DNA of 60,475 nt from Nitrospira sp. UBA2082 (GTDB lineage Bacteria; Nitrospirota; Nitrospiria; Nitrospirales; Nitrospiraceae). Below are positions 51,584-59,721 of this stretch, one piece after another. The stretch is from contig DCZO01000001.1 of the NCBI GenBank assembly GCA_002331335.1, positions 375,292 to 435,766 of the forward strand, in the 5' to 3' direction. Below the pieces are notes generated by a model. That model saw nothing but the letters and a program-made list of their open reading frames with translations. It did not search any database and was not told the DNA's origin. A program made the translations under genes and the position numbers. Position 1 is the first letter of the stretch. Every line of letters begins with the position of its first letter.

Positions 51584-53917
51584 ATGCCGGATTCTGGTCA
51601 GTCGCATTACGGGTCGGGCACGGCTTCCATGAAGGCCGGTAATCCCCAGATCGTTGCTGGCGGGGCAAAAGCGCATCTGGCGGCGCCTGATCGGAAGCAC
51701 GAATCCGAGCGGAAGAAACCCCATCTCCGTCCAGTCTGGATCGTCCTGATCCTCTTGATCCCCTGCTTGGCGCTGACGTGGTACTACTCGCAGATGGCGG
51801 TGCCGGGCGGTGAGGAGAAGGGCTCGCTCCTGCCGACGACCAGCTATGCGGTCGTGTTGCTGCTGGTCAACCTCGACTTGATCGGGCTCGTCGTCCTGAC
51901 CCTGCTGTTATCGCGCAACTTAATCAAGGCGTATTTTGAGCGGCGGCACCAGCTGGTCGGATCTGGATTTCGCACCAAGCTCATCGCGGCGTTCATCGGG
52001 TTTTCGTTGATTCCAACGGTGTTGCTGGCGATCGTGGCAAGCGGATTTCTCAATAAGGCCGTGGATGTGTGGTTCAGCGAGCAGATCGAGAACGTGATGA
52101 AAGATTCCTCCGAGGTGGCGAGTCTCCAGCATGCGGGGCATATTGCGCTGGCGGTCAACAGCGCGCGGGCGATCGGACGGGAGCTGTTTCGCGAAGATCT
52201 GCTGGCTCAGGAGCAGCGCGATCTGCTGATCGCCGCGATGGCCCGCAAGCGCATGGAGTATGGTGTCGCCGGAATCGAGGTCTTTTCGAACAAAATGGAA
52301 ACGTTGACGAGGGCGCTTGATGCCGCTGTGCCGTCGAGCGTGCTCGATTTGCCGGTCAGCCAACTCGTCCTTCAGGTCATCAATGGCAGACAGGAACTCA
52401 CCTCGGTCCAGGAAGCGCAGTCCGGGCGTCTGGTGCGGGCCGCCATTCCGGTTTTCTCCGGCGCGAAAACCGATGAATTGGCAGGAGTCGTCGTTGTTGA
52501 AACCTATGTCTCCGAGTCGCTGTTGACGAAAATGGAAGGGATCACCCGCCAGTACACGGAGTACAAGCAGATCAAAGAGATGAAAAATCCAATCAAGGCC
52601 GGCGCGTACTTGGTGATCGCCATTGTGACGGTCATGATTCTCTTCAGCGCCACCTGGTTCGGATTCTACGTGGCGCGAGGCATCACGGTGCCGATTCAGC
52701 GGCTGGCGGAGGCGACGGAGGCGGTCGCTCAGGGGGATCTGACGGTGCATATTGACGCGCAGGCAACTGATGAAATCGGAACCTTGATCGACTCGTTCAA
52801 CCGCATGACACAGGATCTGCAAGGGAGTAAATCAAAGCTGGAAGAGACCAATCTCACACTTCAGCAGACCAACGCCGAGCTCGATCGCCGCCGGGCCTAT
52901 ATCGAAACGGTCGTGGCCACTATCGCCGCCGGGCTGCTGTCGATCGATCGGAACGGTGTGATTTCGACGTTCAATCCGTCGGGGGAGCGTATTCTCGGGT
53001 TGCCGGTCGACTGGTTGCGTGGGCGCCCGGCCAATGAGGTGTTCAAGGAGTTCGGGCTCGACTTGTTCCAAACCGCCTATGACCGCATGCGGGCCGACGG
53101 CCGTGATGACCTGGCGTTGGAAGGGCAATTGGAAGTCCAAGGCAAGTTCATCACGATCGGCTTGAATGGGTCGCGCATGAAGGACGAGGCGAACAAGGAT
53201 TTGGGGTTTGTGCTGGTGTTCGAAGACCTGACGGAGTTGATTAAGGCGCAGAAGGTCGCGGCGTGGCAGGAGGTGGCCAGGCGCGTGGCGCACGAAATCA
53301 AGAACCCGCTGACCCCCATTCAGTTGTCGGCTCAGCGGCTGCGCAAGAAGTTTTTCGAGAAGTCGCCGGATCTCGACCGGGTGTTCGACGAGGCCACGAA
53401 TGTCATTATCAACGAAGTCGGCAGCCTCAAGCAGATGTTGGATGAATTCACAAAGTTCGCGCGATTGCCCGCGCCTCAGATGACTCGGCAGCCCCTTCAC
53501 GATGTGATGCGCGACGTGGCGGCGTTGTATCGGGCGGCGCAAAAGGACATCGATCTGATACTGGATCTTGATCAGGACCTCCCGCCGCTCAATTTCGACC
53601 GTGAGCAGTTGAAGCGCGTGTTCGTCAATTTGTTCGATAATGCCATTCAGGCCATGAATCAAAAAGGTCGGCTTTGGGTCACGACGAAATACGATACGAA
53701 GCGCAAGCGGGCGGTGGTGACGGTGGCGGATGAAGGATCCGGCATAGCGCCGGAAGATCAGGAGCGGTTGTTCGTTCCCTACTTCACCAGGAAGAAGACC
53801 GGTACCGGGTTGGGACTGGCGATCGTACGCAGGATCATTACGGACCATGACGGTCAGATTCAGGCTGGGAACAACCATCCCAAGGGGGCGGTGTTTACGT
53901 TCGATTTGCCGGTTTAG
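51584..53917 (+). CDS. ntrY: NtrY-like membrane sensor histidine kinase
   Basis: From ATG 51584 a 777-residue kinase (GTG 51545 adds 13 residues). Two N-terminal helices and a third (GFRTKLIAAFIGFSLIPTVLLAIVASGFL) frame a periplasmic sensor of about 250 residues closed by a fourth helix (AYLVIAIVTVMILFSATWFGFYVA). Then HAMP (VPIQRLAEATEAVAQGDL), PAS (ETVVATIAAGLLSIDRNGVI), H-box (RVAHEIKNPLTPIQLSAQRL), N-box (NLFDNAIQAM), G1 (DEGSGIAPEDQ) and G2 (GTGLGLAIVRRI). The layout is that of NtrY, paired with the NtrX-like regulator downstream, classically responding to nitrogen or redox signals. Confidence 0.9.
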   Translation: MPDSGQSHYGSGTASMKAGNPQIVAGGAKAHLAAPDRKHESERKKPHLRPVWIVLILLIPCLALTWYYSQMAVPGGEEKGSLLPTTSYAVVLLLVNLDLIGLVVLTLLLSRNLIKAYFERRHQLVGSGFRTKLIAAFIGFSLIPTVLLAIVASGFLNKAVDVWFSEQIENVMKDSSEVASLQHAGHIALAVNSARAIGRELFREDLLAQEQRDLLIAAMARKRMEYGVAGIEVFSNKMETLTRALDAAVPSSVLDLPVSQLVLQVINGRQELTSVQEAQSGRLVRAAIPVFSGAKTDELAGVVVVETYVSESLLTKMEGITRQYTEYKQIKEMKNPIKAGAYLVIAIVTVMILFSATWFGFYVARGITVPIQRLAEATEAVAQGDLTVHIDAQATDEIGTLIDSFNRMTQDLQGSKSKLEETNLTLQQTNAELDRRRAYIETVVATIAAGLLSIDRNGVISTFNPSGERILGLPVDWLRGRPANEVFKEFGLDLFQTAYDRMRADGRDDLALEGQLEVQGKFITIGLNGSRMKDEANKDLGFVLVFEDLTELIKAQKVAAWQEVARRVAHEIKNPLTPIQLSAQRLRKKFFEKSPDLDRVFDEATNVIINEVGSLKQMLDEFTKFARLPAPQMTRQPLHDVMRDVAALYRAAQKDIDLILDLDQDLPPLNFDREQLKRVFVNLFDNAIQAMNQKGRLWVTTKYDTKRKRAVVTVADEGSGIAPEDQERLFVPYFTRKKTGTGLGLAIVRRIITDHDGQIQAGNNHPKGAVFTFDLPV

Positions 53918-53923
53918 CCGGAA

Positions 53924-53999
53924 GTCAGTCGTCATTCGTCAATGGTCAGGCGTGGAATTGAGGACAACTCGGTCGGTGTGTGACGATTGACGGTTGACG
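53924..53999. repeat. interspersed inverted-repeat element, copy 3
   Basis: Left arm GTCGTCATTCGTCAATGGTCA (21 bases, 53929-53948 shown in part) and right arm TGACGATTGACGGTTGACG (53981-53999) are imperfect inverted copies. It fills the ntrY-ntrX gap. Confidence 0.6.
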
Positions 54000-54015
54000 T
54001 TTTAAAGGGGGAGAC

Positions 54016-55407
54016 ATGTCGGCATCGATTCTGATCGTGGATGATGAGGAGGCGATCCGCACCTCGCTGCGCAGTATTCTCGAAGATGAGGGCTATCAGG
54101 TAGCGGTGGCGTCAAGCGGACAGGACGCGTTGAAGATTTACGGTACTGATCCGCCGGATTTGATGATTTTGGATATCTGGATGCCGGAGATGGACGGCTT
54201 GGAGACGCTCCGCCGGGTGAAAGAGTTTGTACCGACGACGCAAGTCATGATGATGTCCGGCCACGGGTCTATCGAGACGGCGGTAAAGGCGATCAAGTTG
54301 GGGGCCTATGATTACATCGAGAAGCCGCTGTCGCTGGAAAACGTAACGCTGCGTGTCAAACATGCCCTGACGCAGTACCGATTGGAGCAGGAGAACCGGG
54401 CTCTGCGGACGAAGGTACAGCAGAAATTCGAGCTGGTCGGGCAATCGCCGGCGATGCAGCGGATGCGGCAATTAATCGAGACAGCCGGTCCCACGAACAG
54501 CCGGGTACTCATCGGGGGAGAAAACGGCACCGGGAAGGAGCTGGTGGCCCGTGCCATCCACTTGCACAGCCCCAGGGCCGAGCATCCGTTTGTCGCCGTC
54601 AACTGCGCCGCGATTCCTGAAACGCTGATTGAAAGCGAACTGTTCGGCCACGAAAAGGGGTCATTCACCGGTGCGACCGCGATGAAGCGGGGACAATTCG
54701 AACAGGCAGACGGGGGCACACTCTTTCTCGATGAAATAGGCGATATGAGTCTGAATACGCAGGCCAAGGTGTTGCGGGCGTTGCAGGAGCAACAGTTCAC
54801 ACGAGTCGGCGGCACCAAATTGATGAAGGTGGACGTGCGGGTCCTGGCGGCGTCGAACAAAGACCTGGAAAAAGAAATCGGGCGAGGGCACTTTCGCGAG
54901 GACTTGTTCTACCGCCTCAATGTCGTGCCGATCGTGGTTCCGCCGTTGAGGGAACGGCGGGAGGATATTCCGGCTTTGGTGCAGCATTTTATGAAGCTGC
55001 ACGTTCAAGAGCAGGGGTTGCGAATGAAGGAGGTCTCGCCTGAGGCCATGGGGGTGCTGCAACACTATGAGTGGCCCGGCAACATCCGAGAACTGCGAAA
55101 TCTGATCGAACGGTTGATGATCATGGTGCCGGGTCCGGTGATTGATGAAGCGCAGGCGGCGATGGCGCTGCAAGGGCGCACGGCAGGGCCAGCCAATGCC
55201 GGGACTCCATCCACCATCCCGCTTCTGGCGAAGTCCTACGATTCGCTGCGAGACGCGCGGAATGCGTTTGAAAAGGAGTACATCGGCCGCAAGTTGCGCG
55301 ATCACCATTGGAATATCTCGCGAACCGCAGAGGATTTAAAGATTGAACGCAGTCATCTGCATCGGAAAATCAAGCTGCTGGATGTGGAGATGCGACCGGA
55401 GGGGTAA
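54016..55407 (+). CDS. ntrX: NtrX-like sigma-54-dependent response regulator
   Basis: A 463-residue regulator: receiver (ILIVDDEEAIRTSLRSILED, phospho-Asp in LMILDIWMPEMDG), AAA+ domain (Walker A GENGTGKEL, ELFGHEKGSFTGAT, Walker B GGTLFLDEIGD) and a Fis-type HTH (NISRTAEDLKIERSHLHRKI). The sigma-54 loop reads GSFTGA instead of the usual GAFTGA. GGGGGAG precedes ATG 54016. It should be phosphorylated by the kinase upstream. Confidence 0.92.
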   Translation: MSASILIVDDEEAIRTSLRSILEDEGYQVAVASSGQDALKIYGTDPPDLMILDIWMPEMDGLETLRRVKEFVPTTQVMMMSGHGSIETAVKAIKLGAYDYIEKPLSLENVTLRVKHALTQYRLEQENRALRTKVQQKFELVGQSPAMQRMRQLIETAGPTNSRVLIGGENGTGKELVARAIHLHSPRAEHPFVAVNCAAIPETLIESELFGHEKGSFTGATAMKRGQFEQADGGTLFLDEIGDMSLNTQAKVLRALQEQQFTRVGGTKLMKVDVRVLAASNKDLEKEIGRGHFREDLFYRLNVVPIVVPPLRERREDIPALVQHFMKLHVQEQGLRMKEVSPEAMGVLQHYEWPGNIRELRNLIERLMIMVPGPVIDEAQAAMALQGRTAGPANAGTPSTIPLLAKSYDSLRDARNAFEKEYIGRKLRDHHWNISRTAEDLKIERSHLHRKIKLLDVEMRPEG

Positions 55408-55632
55408 GGCCCGTCCGGCTCGTCTGCTCCCGCCTTCGAAGTGACCATATCGGTCTCTGCCGGCGGGAAACCTTCTGGAATTCTTTCGGGTGTGACCTTC
55501 GGTCACATATCCCTCAGTCAGTTCCAGCTTTCCTCACCGGCACAGACTCGATGGGGCCCCACTTCTCCGGCGAGTCGCTCTGATCCGGACGGGCCGTTTG
55601 TAATATAAGACGAAGCAAGCAGACCCTTTCCG
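55408..55632. other. ntrX-purM gap with hairpins
   Basis: CCCGCC ... GGCGGG (55430-55467) and GTGACCTTCGGTCAC (55491-55505) can form stems, but no T-run follows, so they are at best weak terminators. No gene is seen. Confidence 0.4.
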
Positions 55633-55662
55633 TTGACCCGTACTGCAACCCTCCTCTAAGAT
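55633..55662 (+). promoter_or_regulatory. purM promoter
   Basis: TTGACC (55633-55638), an 18-base spacer and TAAGAT (55657-55662). The transcript start is predicted within about 3 bases of ATG 55672, with no ribosome site, so the message is probably leaderless. Confidence 0.5.
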
Positions 55663-55671
55663 ACCGCCCCT

Positions 55672-56709
55672 ATGACGACCTATCGTGATGCTGGTGTGGA
55701 TATCGAGGCGGGCGACGAGTTTGTGGACCGCATCAAGCCGCTGGTGCGTTCGACGTTTCGCCCGGAGGTCCTCACTGATCTGGGCGGGTTCGGCGGGCTG
55801 TTCGGACTGCGGTCCGATCAGTACAAAGAGCCCGTGTTGGTGTCTGGTACAGACGGGGTCGGGACCAAGCTGAAGATCGCCTTCATGATGGACCGGCACG
55901 ACACAGTCGGCATCGATCTTGTCGCCATGTGTGTCAACGATATTGCGGTGAGCGGTGCCGAGCCGCTGTTTTTTCTCGACTACTTTGCAACCGGGAAATT
56001 GTCCGTTGCCAAAGCGCAGGAAGTGGTGCAAGGCATTGCGCAAGGCTGCCGCCAGGCCGGCTGTGCATTGATCGGTGGGGAAACGGCAGAGATGCCGTCG
56101 ATGTATGCGGACGGCGAGTACGATTTGGCTGGGTTTGCCGTCGGTGTGGTTGAAAGGGCGAAAATCGTCGATGGCAAAACGATCAAGCCCGGCGATGCAA
56201 TCATCGGGCTGGCGTCGACCGGGCTGCACAGCAACGGCTATTCACTTGCGCGCCGTGTATTGTTTGACCACGCAAAGTTGACAGTAGCGAGTCGGCTGCC
56301 GGAGCTTGATAGTCCGTTGGGCGAAGTGCTGCTCGCGCCGACCAGAATTTATGCGAAGCAGATTCTGTCTCTCATTCATGACTTCCCCATCAAAGGCATC
56401 GCCCACATTACGGGTGGAGGGATCACTGAAAATCTTCCGCGCGTTTTCCCGGAAGGGGTGGGTGCGAAGATCAGCCGCAAGGCTTGGCCGGTGCCTCCGA
56501 TCTTCGACGTCATGAGTCGGTTGGGGAGCGTGAGTCGAGAGGAAATGTATCGAGTGTTCAACATGGGGATCGGATTGATATTGGTGGTGCCGCCGGAGTC
56601 GGTGGCTGCCGTGCTTGCCAAAGTAGAGACGTTGGGAGATCGGGGGTGGCGGATTGGTGAGATGGTGCCCACCGTGGGAAAGGAGCCAGGGGTGGAGTAT
56701 GCCGATTAA
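55672..56709 (+). CDS. purM: phosphoribosylformylglycinamidine cyclo-ligase
   Basis: A 345-residue AIR synthetase, fifth step of purine synthesis. It begins TYRDAGVDIEAGDEFVDRIK and contains VSGTDGVGTKLKIAF, DLVAMCVNDI and IGGETAEMP, all diagnostic. Length is normal. It overlaps purN by 11 bases, so the two are translationally coupled. Confidence 0.97.
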   Translation: MTTYRDAGVDIEAGDEFVDRIKPLVRSTFRPEVLTDLGGFGGLFGLRSDQYKEPVLVSGTDGVGTKLKIAFMMDRHDTVGIDLVAMCVNDIAVSGAEPLFFLDYFATGKLSVAKAQEVVQGIAQGCRQAGCALIGGETAEMPSMYADGEYDLAGFAVGVVERAKIVDGKTIKPGDAIIGLASTGLHSNGYSLARRVLFDHAKLTVASRLPELDSPLGEVLLAPTRIYAKQILSLIHDFPIKGIAHITGGGITENLPRVFPEGVGAKISRKAWPVPPIFDVMSRLGSVSREEMYRVFNMGIGLILVVPPESVAAVLAKVETLGDRGWRIGEMVPTVGKEPGVEYAD

Positions 56710-57373
56710 GCGGGCAGCGCCGCTGCGGGTGGCGGTACTGGCTTCCGGGCGCGGATCGAATCTGCAGGCTGTGATCGATGCGATCGAGGCAGGGCAGGTC
56801 CAGGCGACCATCGTGGCTGTCATCAGCAATAAGAAAGAGGCGGCCGCATTGGAGCGGGCGCGCAAATACGGATTGCCGGATCTCTTTATTGATCCCAAAC
56901 CATTTGCCGGCCGGCCGGACAGCCGTGAAGCCTATGACCGCACATTACTGGAAGTCCTGGAAAAACATCATGTGGAATTGGTGCTGTTAGCGGGGTATAT
57001 GAAGATTGTGACCGGGGTACTCGTCAATGCCTATGCCAATCGAATGATGAATATTCACCCGTCGCTCCTGCCGTCGTTCCCCGGGTTAGAGGTGCAGAAG
57101 AAAGCGATCGACTGGGGCTGCAAACTGGCCGGTTGCACCGTGCATTTTGTGACAGAAGGGGTGGACGAAGGGCCGATCATCCTCCAAGCGGCTGTCCCGA
57201 TTCTCGACGACGATACGTCGGAAACCCTTGCCGCTCGCATCCTTGTCCAGGAACACAAGATTTTTCCCCGCGCCGTGGAACTCTTCGCCGAAGGCCGTCT
57301 CCGCGTTGAGGGTCGCCGCGTCGTCATCGACGGCGCCACGCCAAACGGCGAAGCGATCATCAGCCCATCGTAA
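56699..57373 (+). CDS. purN: phosphoribosylglycinamide formyltransferase
   Basis: A 224-residue enzyme transferring a formyl group to GAR (third purine step). It has VAVLASGRGSNLQAVIDAI, the catalytic NIHPSLLPSFPG and a GCTVHFVTEGVDEGPIILQ segment with the catalytic His and Asp. ATG 56699 lies inside the 3' end of purM; a longer frame from 56654 is not supported. Confidence 0.96.
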   Translation: MPIKRAAPLRVAVLASGRGSNLQAVIDAIEAGQVQATIVAVISNKKEAAALERARKYGLPDLFIDPKPFAGRPDSREAYDRTLLEVLEKHHVELVLLAGYMKIVTGVLVNAYANRMMNIHPSLLPSFPGLEVQKKAIDWGCKLAGCTVHFVTEGVDEGPIILQAAVPILDDDTSETLAARILVQEHKIFPRAVELFAEGRLRVEGRRVVIDGATPNGEAIISPS

Positions 57374-57389
57374 AGGCTGGACGCGTTCG

Positions 57390-58283
57390 TCAGACTGCTC
57401 CAAGCGCAGCCGTTAACGCTTGTATCGTCAACGGTGCGTTCCCTTCGGAACGATTGTTCACCAGTACATAGGCGTTGCGATTTTCAGCCACGGCTTGTCG
57501 CACCAAGCTCACCGTGTCTTTCCTCATCTCAGATAACTCGCCCACTATTGTGTTGTACGGTGCCGCCCGCTTCTTAGCCGCCTCATAGGTCATTCGTAAG
57601 GGTGTGAGGAGTCGGATTATGGTGAAGGGTGCCGTGAATCGTTCCATCCGCCGATGCTGTTCCGCCAGCGGCGGCATCCAGGACCAGTGGTTATAGACAT
57701 GGGCGACGCCATGGTCCTCTAAGACCTTCCGATACGCGGGGCCGAGCAATGTCGGGTTCCGGATTTCCACTGCGTAGCGGAAGTCTGTCGGTAATCGGCT
57801 GAAGAAGACATCGAGCCGTCCGCAAAACTCCTGTGGGGGCATGCCGTGCTGTTGGAACTCAAACAGGAATGGGCCGGTGTGGGCCTCGAATGGTGCTTCC
57901 CGATAGGGAGTCAGTACGAGGTCGTTGAACAGTGCGGCGTCGAGGAAGCGGGGATTCGGTTGTCCGGCCTTGGGCCCATAGCGAATATGCTTTGCAAAAG
58001 CGGGAATGGTGATCTCCTCCCAGACTTTGCAGCACATCTCGAAGTCTTCGGGAATCTGGCGCAGGTAGCGGCGTAGTTGACCGGCGGTGGGTGCTCGATA
58101 GAACGTCGCGTCGTTTCCGACCGTTCGAAAGAGCGGGTCGCCGTCGGAAAGATATTGGCAGTATTCACCTAAACATTCCCGCGCGAACGCGCTCTTGGCG
58201 TAGGACTTTTTGTAGATCTGGCCTTGCCAGCCTTCGTAGGTCCAGGTGGAGGTGCCGAATCGGATCAGCGGGGAACGCGCCAT
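57390..58283 (-). CDS. DUF72 protein
   Basis: A 297-residue TIM-barrel-like protein with the DUF72 start IRFGTSTWTYEGWQGQIY, the central FLFEFQQHGMPPQEF and YAVEIRNPTLLGP, and a C-terminal YVLVNNRSEGNAPLTIQAL. The family is widespread with no settled function. It is convergent with purN, with 16 bases between the stops. Confidence 0.9.
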   Translation of the reverse strand: MARSPLIRFGTSTWTYEGWQGQIYKKSYAKSAFARECLGEYCQYLSDGDPLFRTVGNDATFYRAPTAGQLRRYLRQIPEDFEMCCKVWEEITIPAFAKHIRYGPKAGQPNPRFLDAALFNDLVLTPYREAPFEAHTGPFLFEFQQHGMPPQEFCGRLDVFFSRLPTDFRYAVEIRNPTLLGPAYRKVLEDHGVAHVYNHWSWMPPLAEQHRRMERFTAPFTIIRLLTPLRMTYEAAKKRAAPYNTIVGELSEMRKDTVSLVRQAVAENRNAYVLVNNRSEGNAPLTIQALTAALGAV

Positions 58284-58373
58284 GGACAGGGAGTGTACGA
58301 GGATCAGAATGCTTCCTCAATGGCGGTGGCGAGGTTATATGAACTTGCGGTAGCGACTCACGGATGGGTTGTG

Positions 58374-58379
58374 TATAAT
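58374..58379 (+). promoter_or_regulatory. -10 box upstream of tRNA-Ala
   Basis: A consensus TATAAT at 58374-58379. No good -35 is found at 16-18 bases; TTGCGG is 23 bases away. It would give a 117-base 5' leader before the tRNA. Confidence 0.3.
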
Positions 58380-58502
58380 GCACCCGGTCCGGGGATACGA
58401 GCAATCTTCCTCCCCGTTCTTCTACCGCAGCACAAACTCTGCGCACTCATGCGCATACCAACTCTGCGGGTTATCAAGGCTCGTATCTCCGGTTCCCAGG
58501 GT

Positions 58503-58578
58503 GGGGGGCTAGCTCAGTTGGGAGAGCACTACGTTCGCAACGTAGGGGTCGCGGGTTCAACTCCCGTGCCCTCCACCA
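58503..58578 (+). tRNA. tRNA-Ala(CGC)
   Basis: A complete 76-base cloverleaf with encoded CCA. The acceptor pairs GGGGGGC with GCCCTCC and has the G3-U70 wobble that identifies tRNA-Ala. The D-arm GCTC/GAGC, anticodon stem CTACG/CGTAG around TTCGCAA (anticodon CGC) and T-arm GCGGG TTCAACT CCCGT are all intact. Confidence 0.97.
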
Positions 58579-59378
58579 AATATTTACGCTCCCCTTCCCC
58601 ACCATTATAAGAATATGTCTGCATAGTTTCCGGCGATTTCTGTGGTTAGATACTGCTCCGTCCCGTCTGCCGTGGGATGATCGCAGTGTTGCGTAACGCG
58701 CCCCGCAGGCAGTGCGGCCGTGGGAGTAGGGGCGGGCGAGCGATCATGTCTTTCAACGAGATGGGTTCTTTCAGCGAGCGACGCCGTAGATAAATGGCTA
58801 GTTGTCGGGGTTCCCTATTTAGCGCCCGTGCCCTTCATCGTTGTCCCTGCGGTCGGCTTGATCGACGAAGCATCCCTGCTTATGGTAACTGGCTGGTTCT
58901 CCTCGGCACCCTCCGCAGCAGTGCTGCGGCAAAACACTGCAGCACGGCCACACTATTGAGGATTTTGTCCTCATCCTGACGGGATGACCAGGTTTCATCC
59001 AGGCACGGAACTCAGCCCTAACTCGTTGAGCAACCTTTCACTTCATGCAACGGTGTTTGCGCCATGTCTTTTGGCATAGGCGTTGCGGTATTCAATTGTG
59101 CCTTGAATGTAAAAAGCATTCTCCAATTTACAACCAATCCAATTAGTTGAGGATGGCAGCATGAGAAGCATCCTTCTTGTCCTAATTTCTGTCGTGAGCT
59201 TAAGCGCCTGCAGGGTGCTGAGGCTGCACCAGGATGTGGCGAGAAGACTGACTTAACAACAAACATTCACGTCATTGACAGTTCTTCGCCCCGATCGTTG
59301 TCGGTGAAGTCGTCGGCTTCGCCACGGCCAGTGTCTCTGTGGCGCTATCACCAGCATTGGTAAATGCCGATCCTCCTC
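58579..59378. other. gene-poor stretch between tRNA-Ala and IS3 element
   Basis: No solid gene is seen over 800 bases apart from a short lipoprotein-like ORF at 59161. The 79-residue frame at 58720-58959 starts with GTG and has no clear site or motif. The stretch probably holds decayed accessory sequence next to a tRNA. Confidence 0.5.
59161..59256 (+). pseudogene. short lipoprotein-like ORF, probably frameshifted
   Basis: ATG 59161, with GAGG upstream, reads a lipoprotein signal (RSILLVLISVVSLSAC) and then stops after 31 residues. Another frame continues from about 59225 as APGCGEKTDLTTNIHVID to TAA at about 59361. This suggests a small secreted lipoprotein broken by a frameshift. Confidence 0.35.
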
Positions 59379-59454
59379 TTGACCTTCCCCCCGAAAACTA
59401 GACCATTGGCTTGGAAGTCCGACTGTGCTGAGATGGGCCCCACAGGAGGGGGCC

Positions 59455-59721
59455 ATGACACGAAAACGGCACACGGAGGAACAGATCATCGCCGTGCTCA
59501 AGGATGCCCATGCAGGTATTGGGGTTCAGGAGCTCTGCCGCAAGCACGGCATCTCGGATGCCACCTTCTATAAGTGGCGGACGAAATATGCGGGGCTTGA
59601 AGTCAGTGATGTGAAGAAGCTCCGCCAGCTGGAGGACGAAAACCGGCGGCTGAAGCAGATGGTGGCGGAACAAGCGCTGGACATTCAGGCGCTGAAAGCA
59701 GTCACCGCAAAAAACTGGTAG
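59455..59721 (+). CDS. IS3-family transposase OrfA
   Basis: An 88-residue protein from ATG 59455 with AGGAGGG upstream. It has the HTH region TEEQIIAVLKDAHAGIGVQE, CRKHGISDATFYKWRTKY and a leucine-zipper-like segment (LRQLEDENRRLKQMVAEQAL). It ends in A AAA AAC (59709-59715), the classic -1 slippery site, so part of the ribosomes make an OrfAB fusion. Confidence 0.95.
   Translation: MTRKRHTEEQIIAVLKDAHAGIGVQELCRKHGISDATFYKWRTKYAGLEVSDVKKLRQLEDENRRLKQMVAEQALDIQALKAVTAKNW

Noticed and set aside
52832..53935. 367-residue minus-strand frame opposite the NtrY-like kinase
   Set aside because: The kinase boxes are all on the + strand; the antisense frame lacks motifs.
58720..58959. 79-residue GTG-started frame after the tRNA
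   Set aside because: It has a hydrophobic stretch but no ribosome site, motif or supporting context; not strong enough to call.
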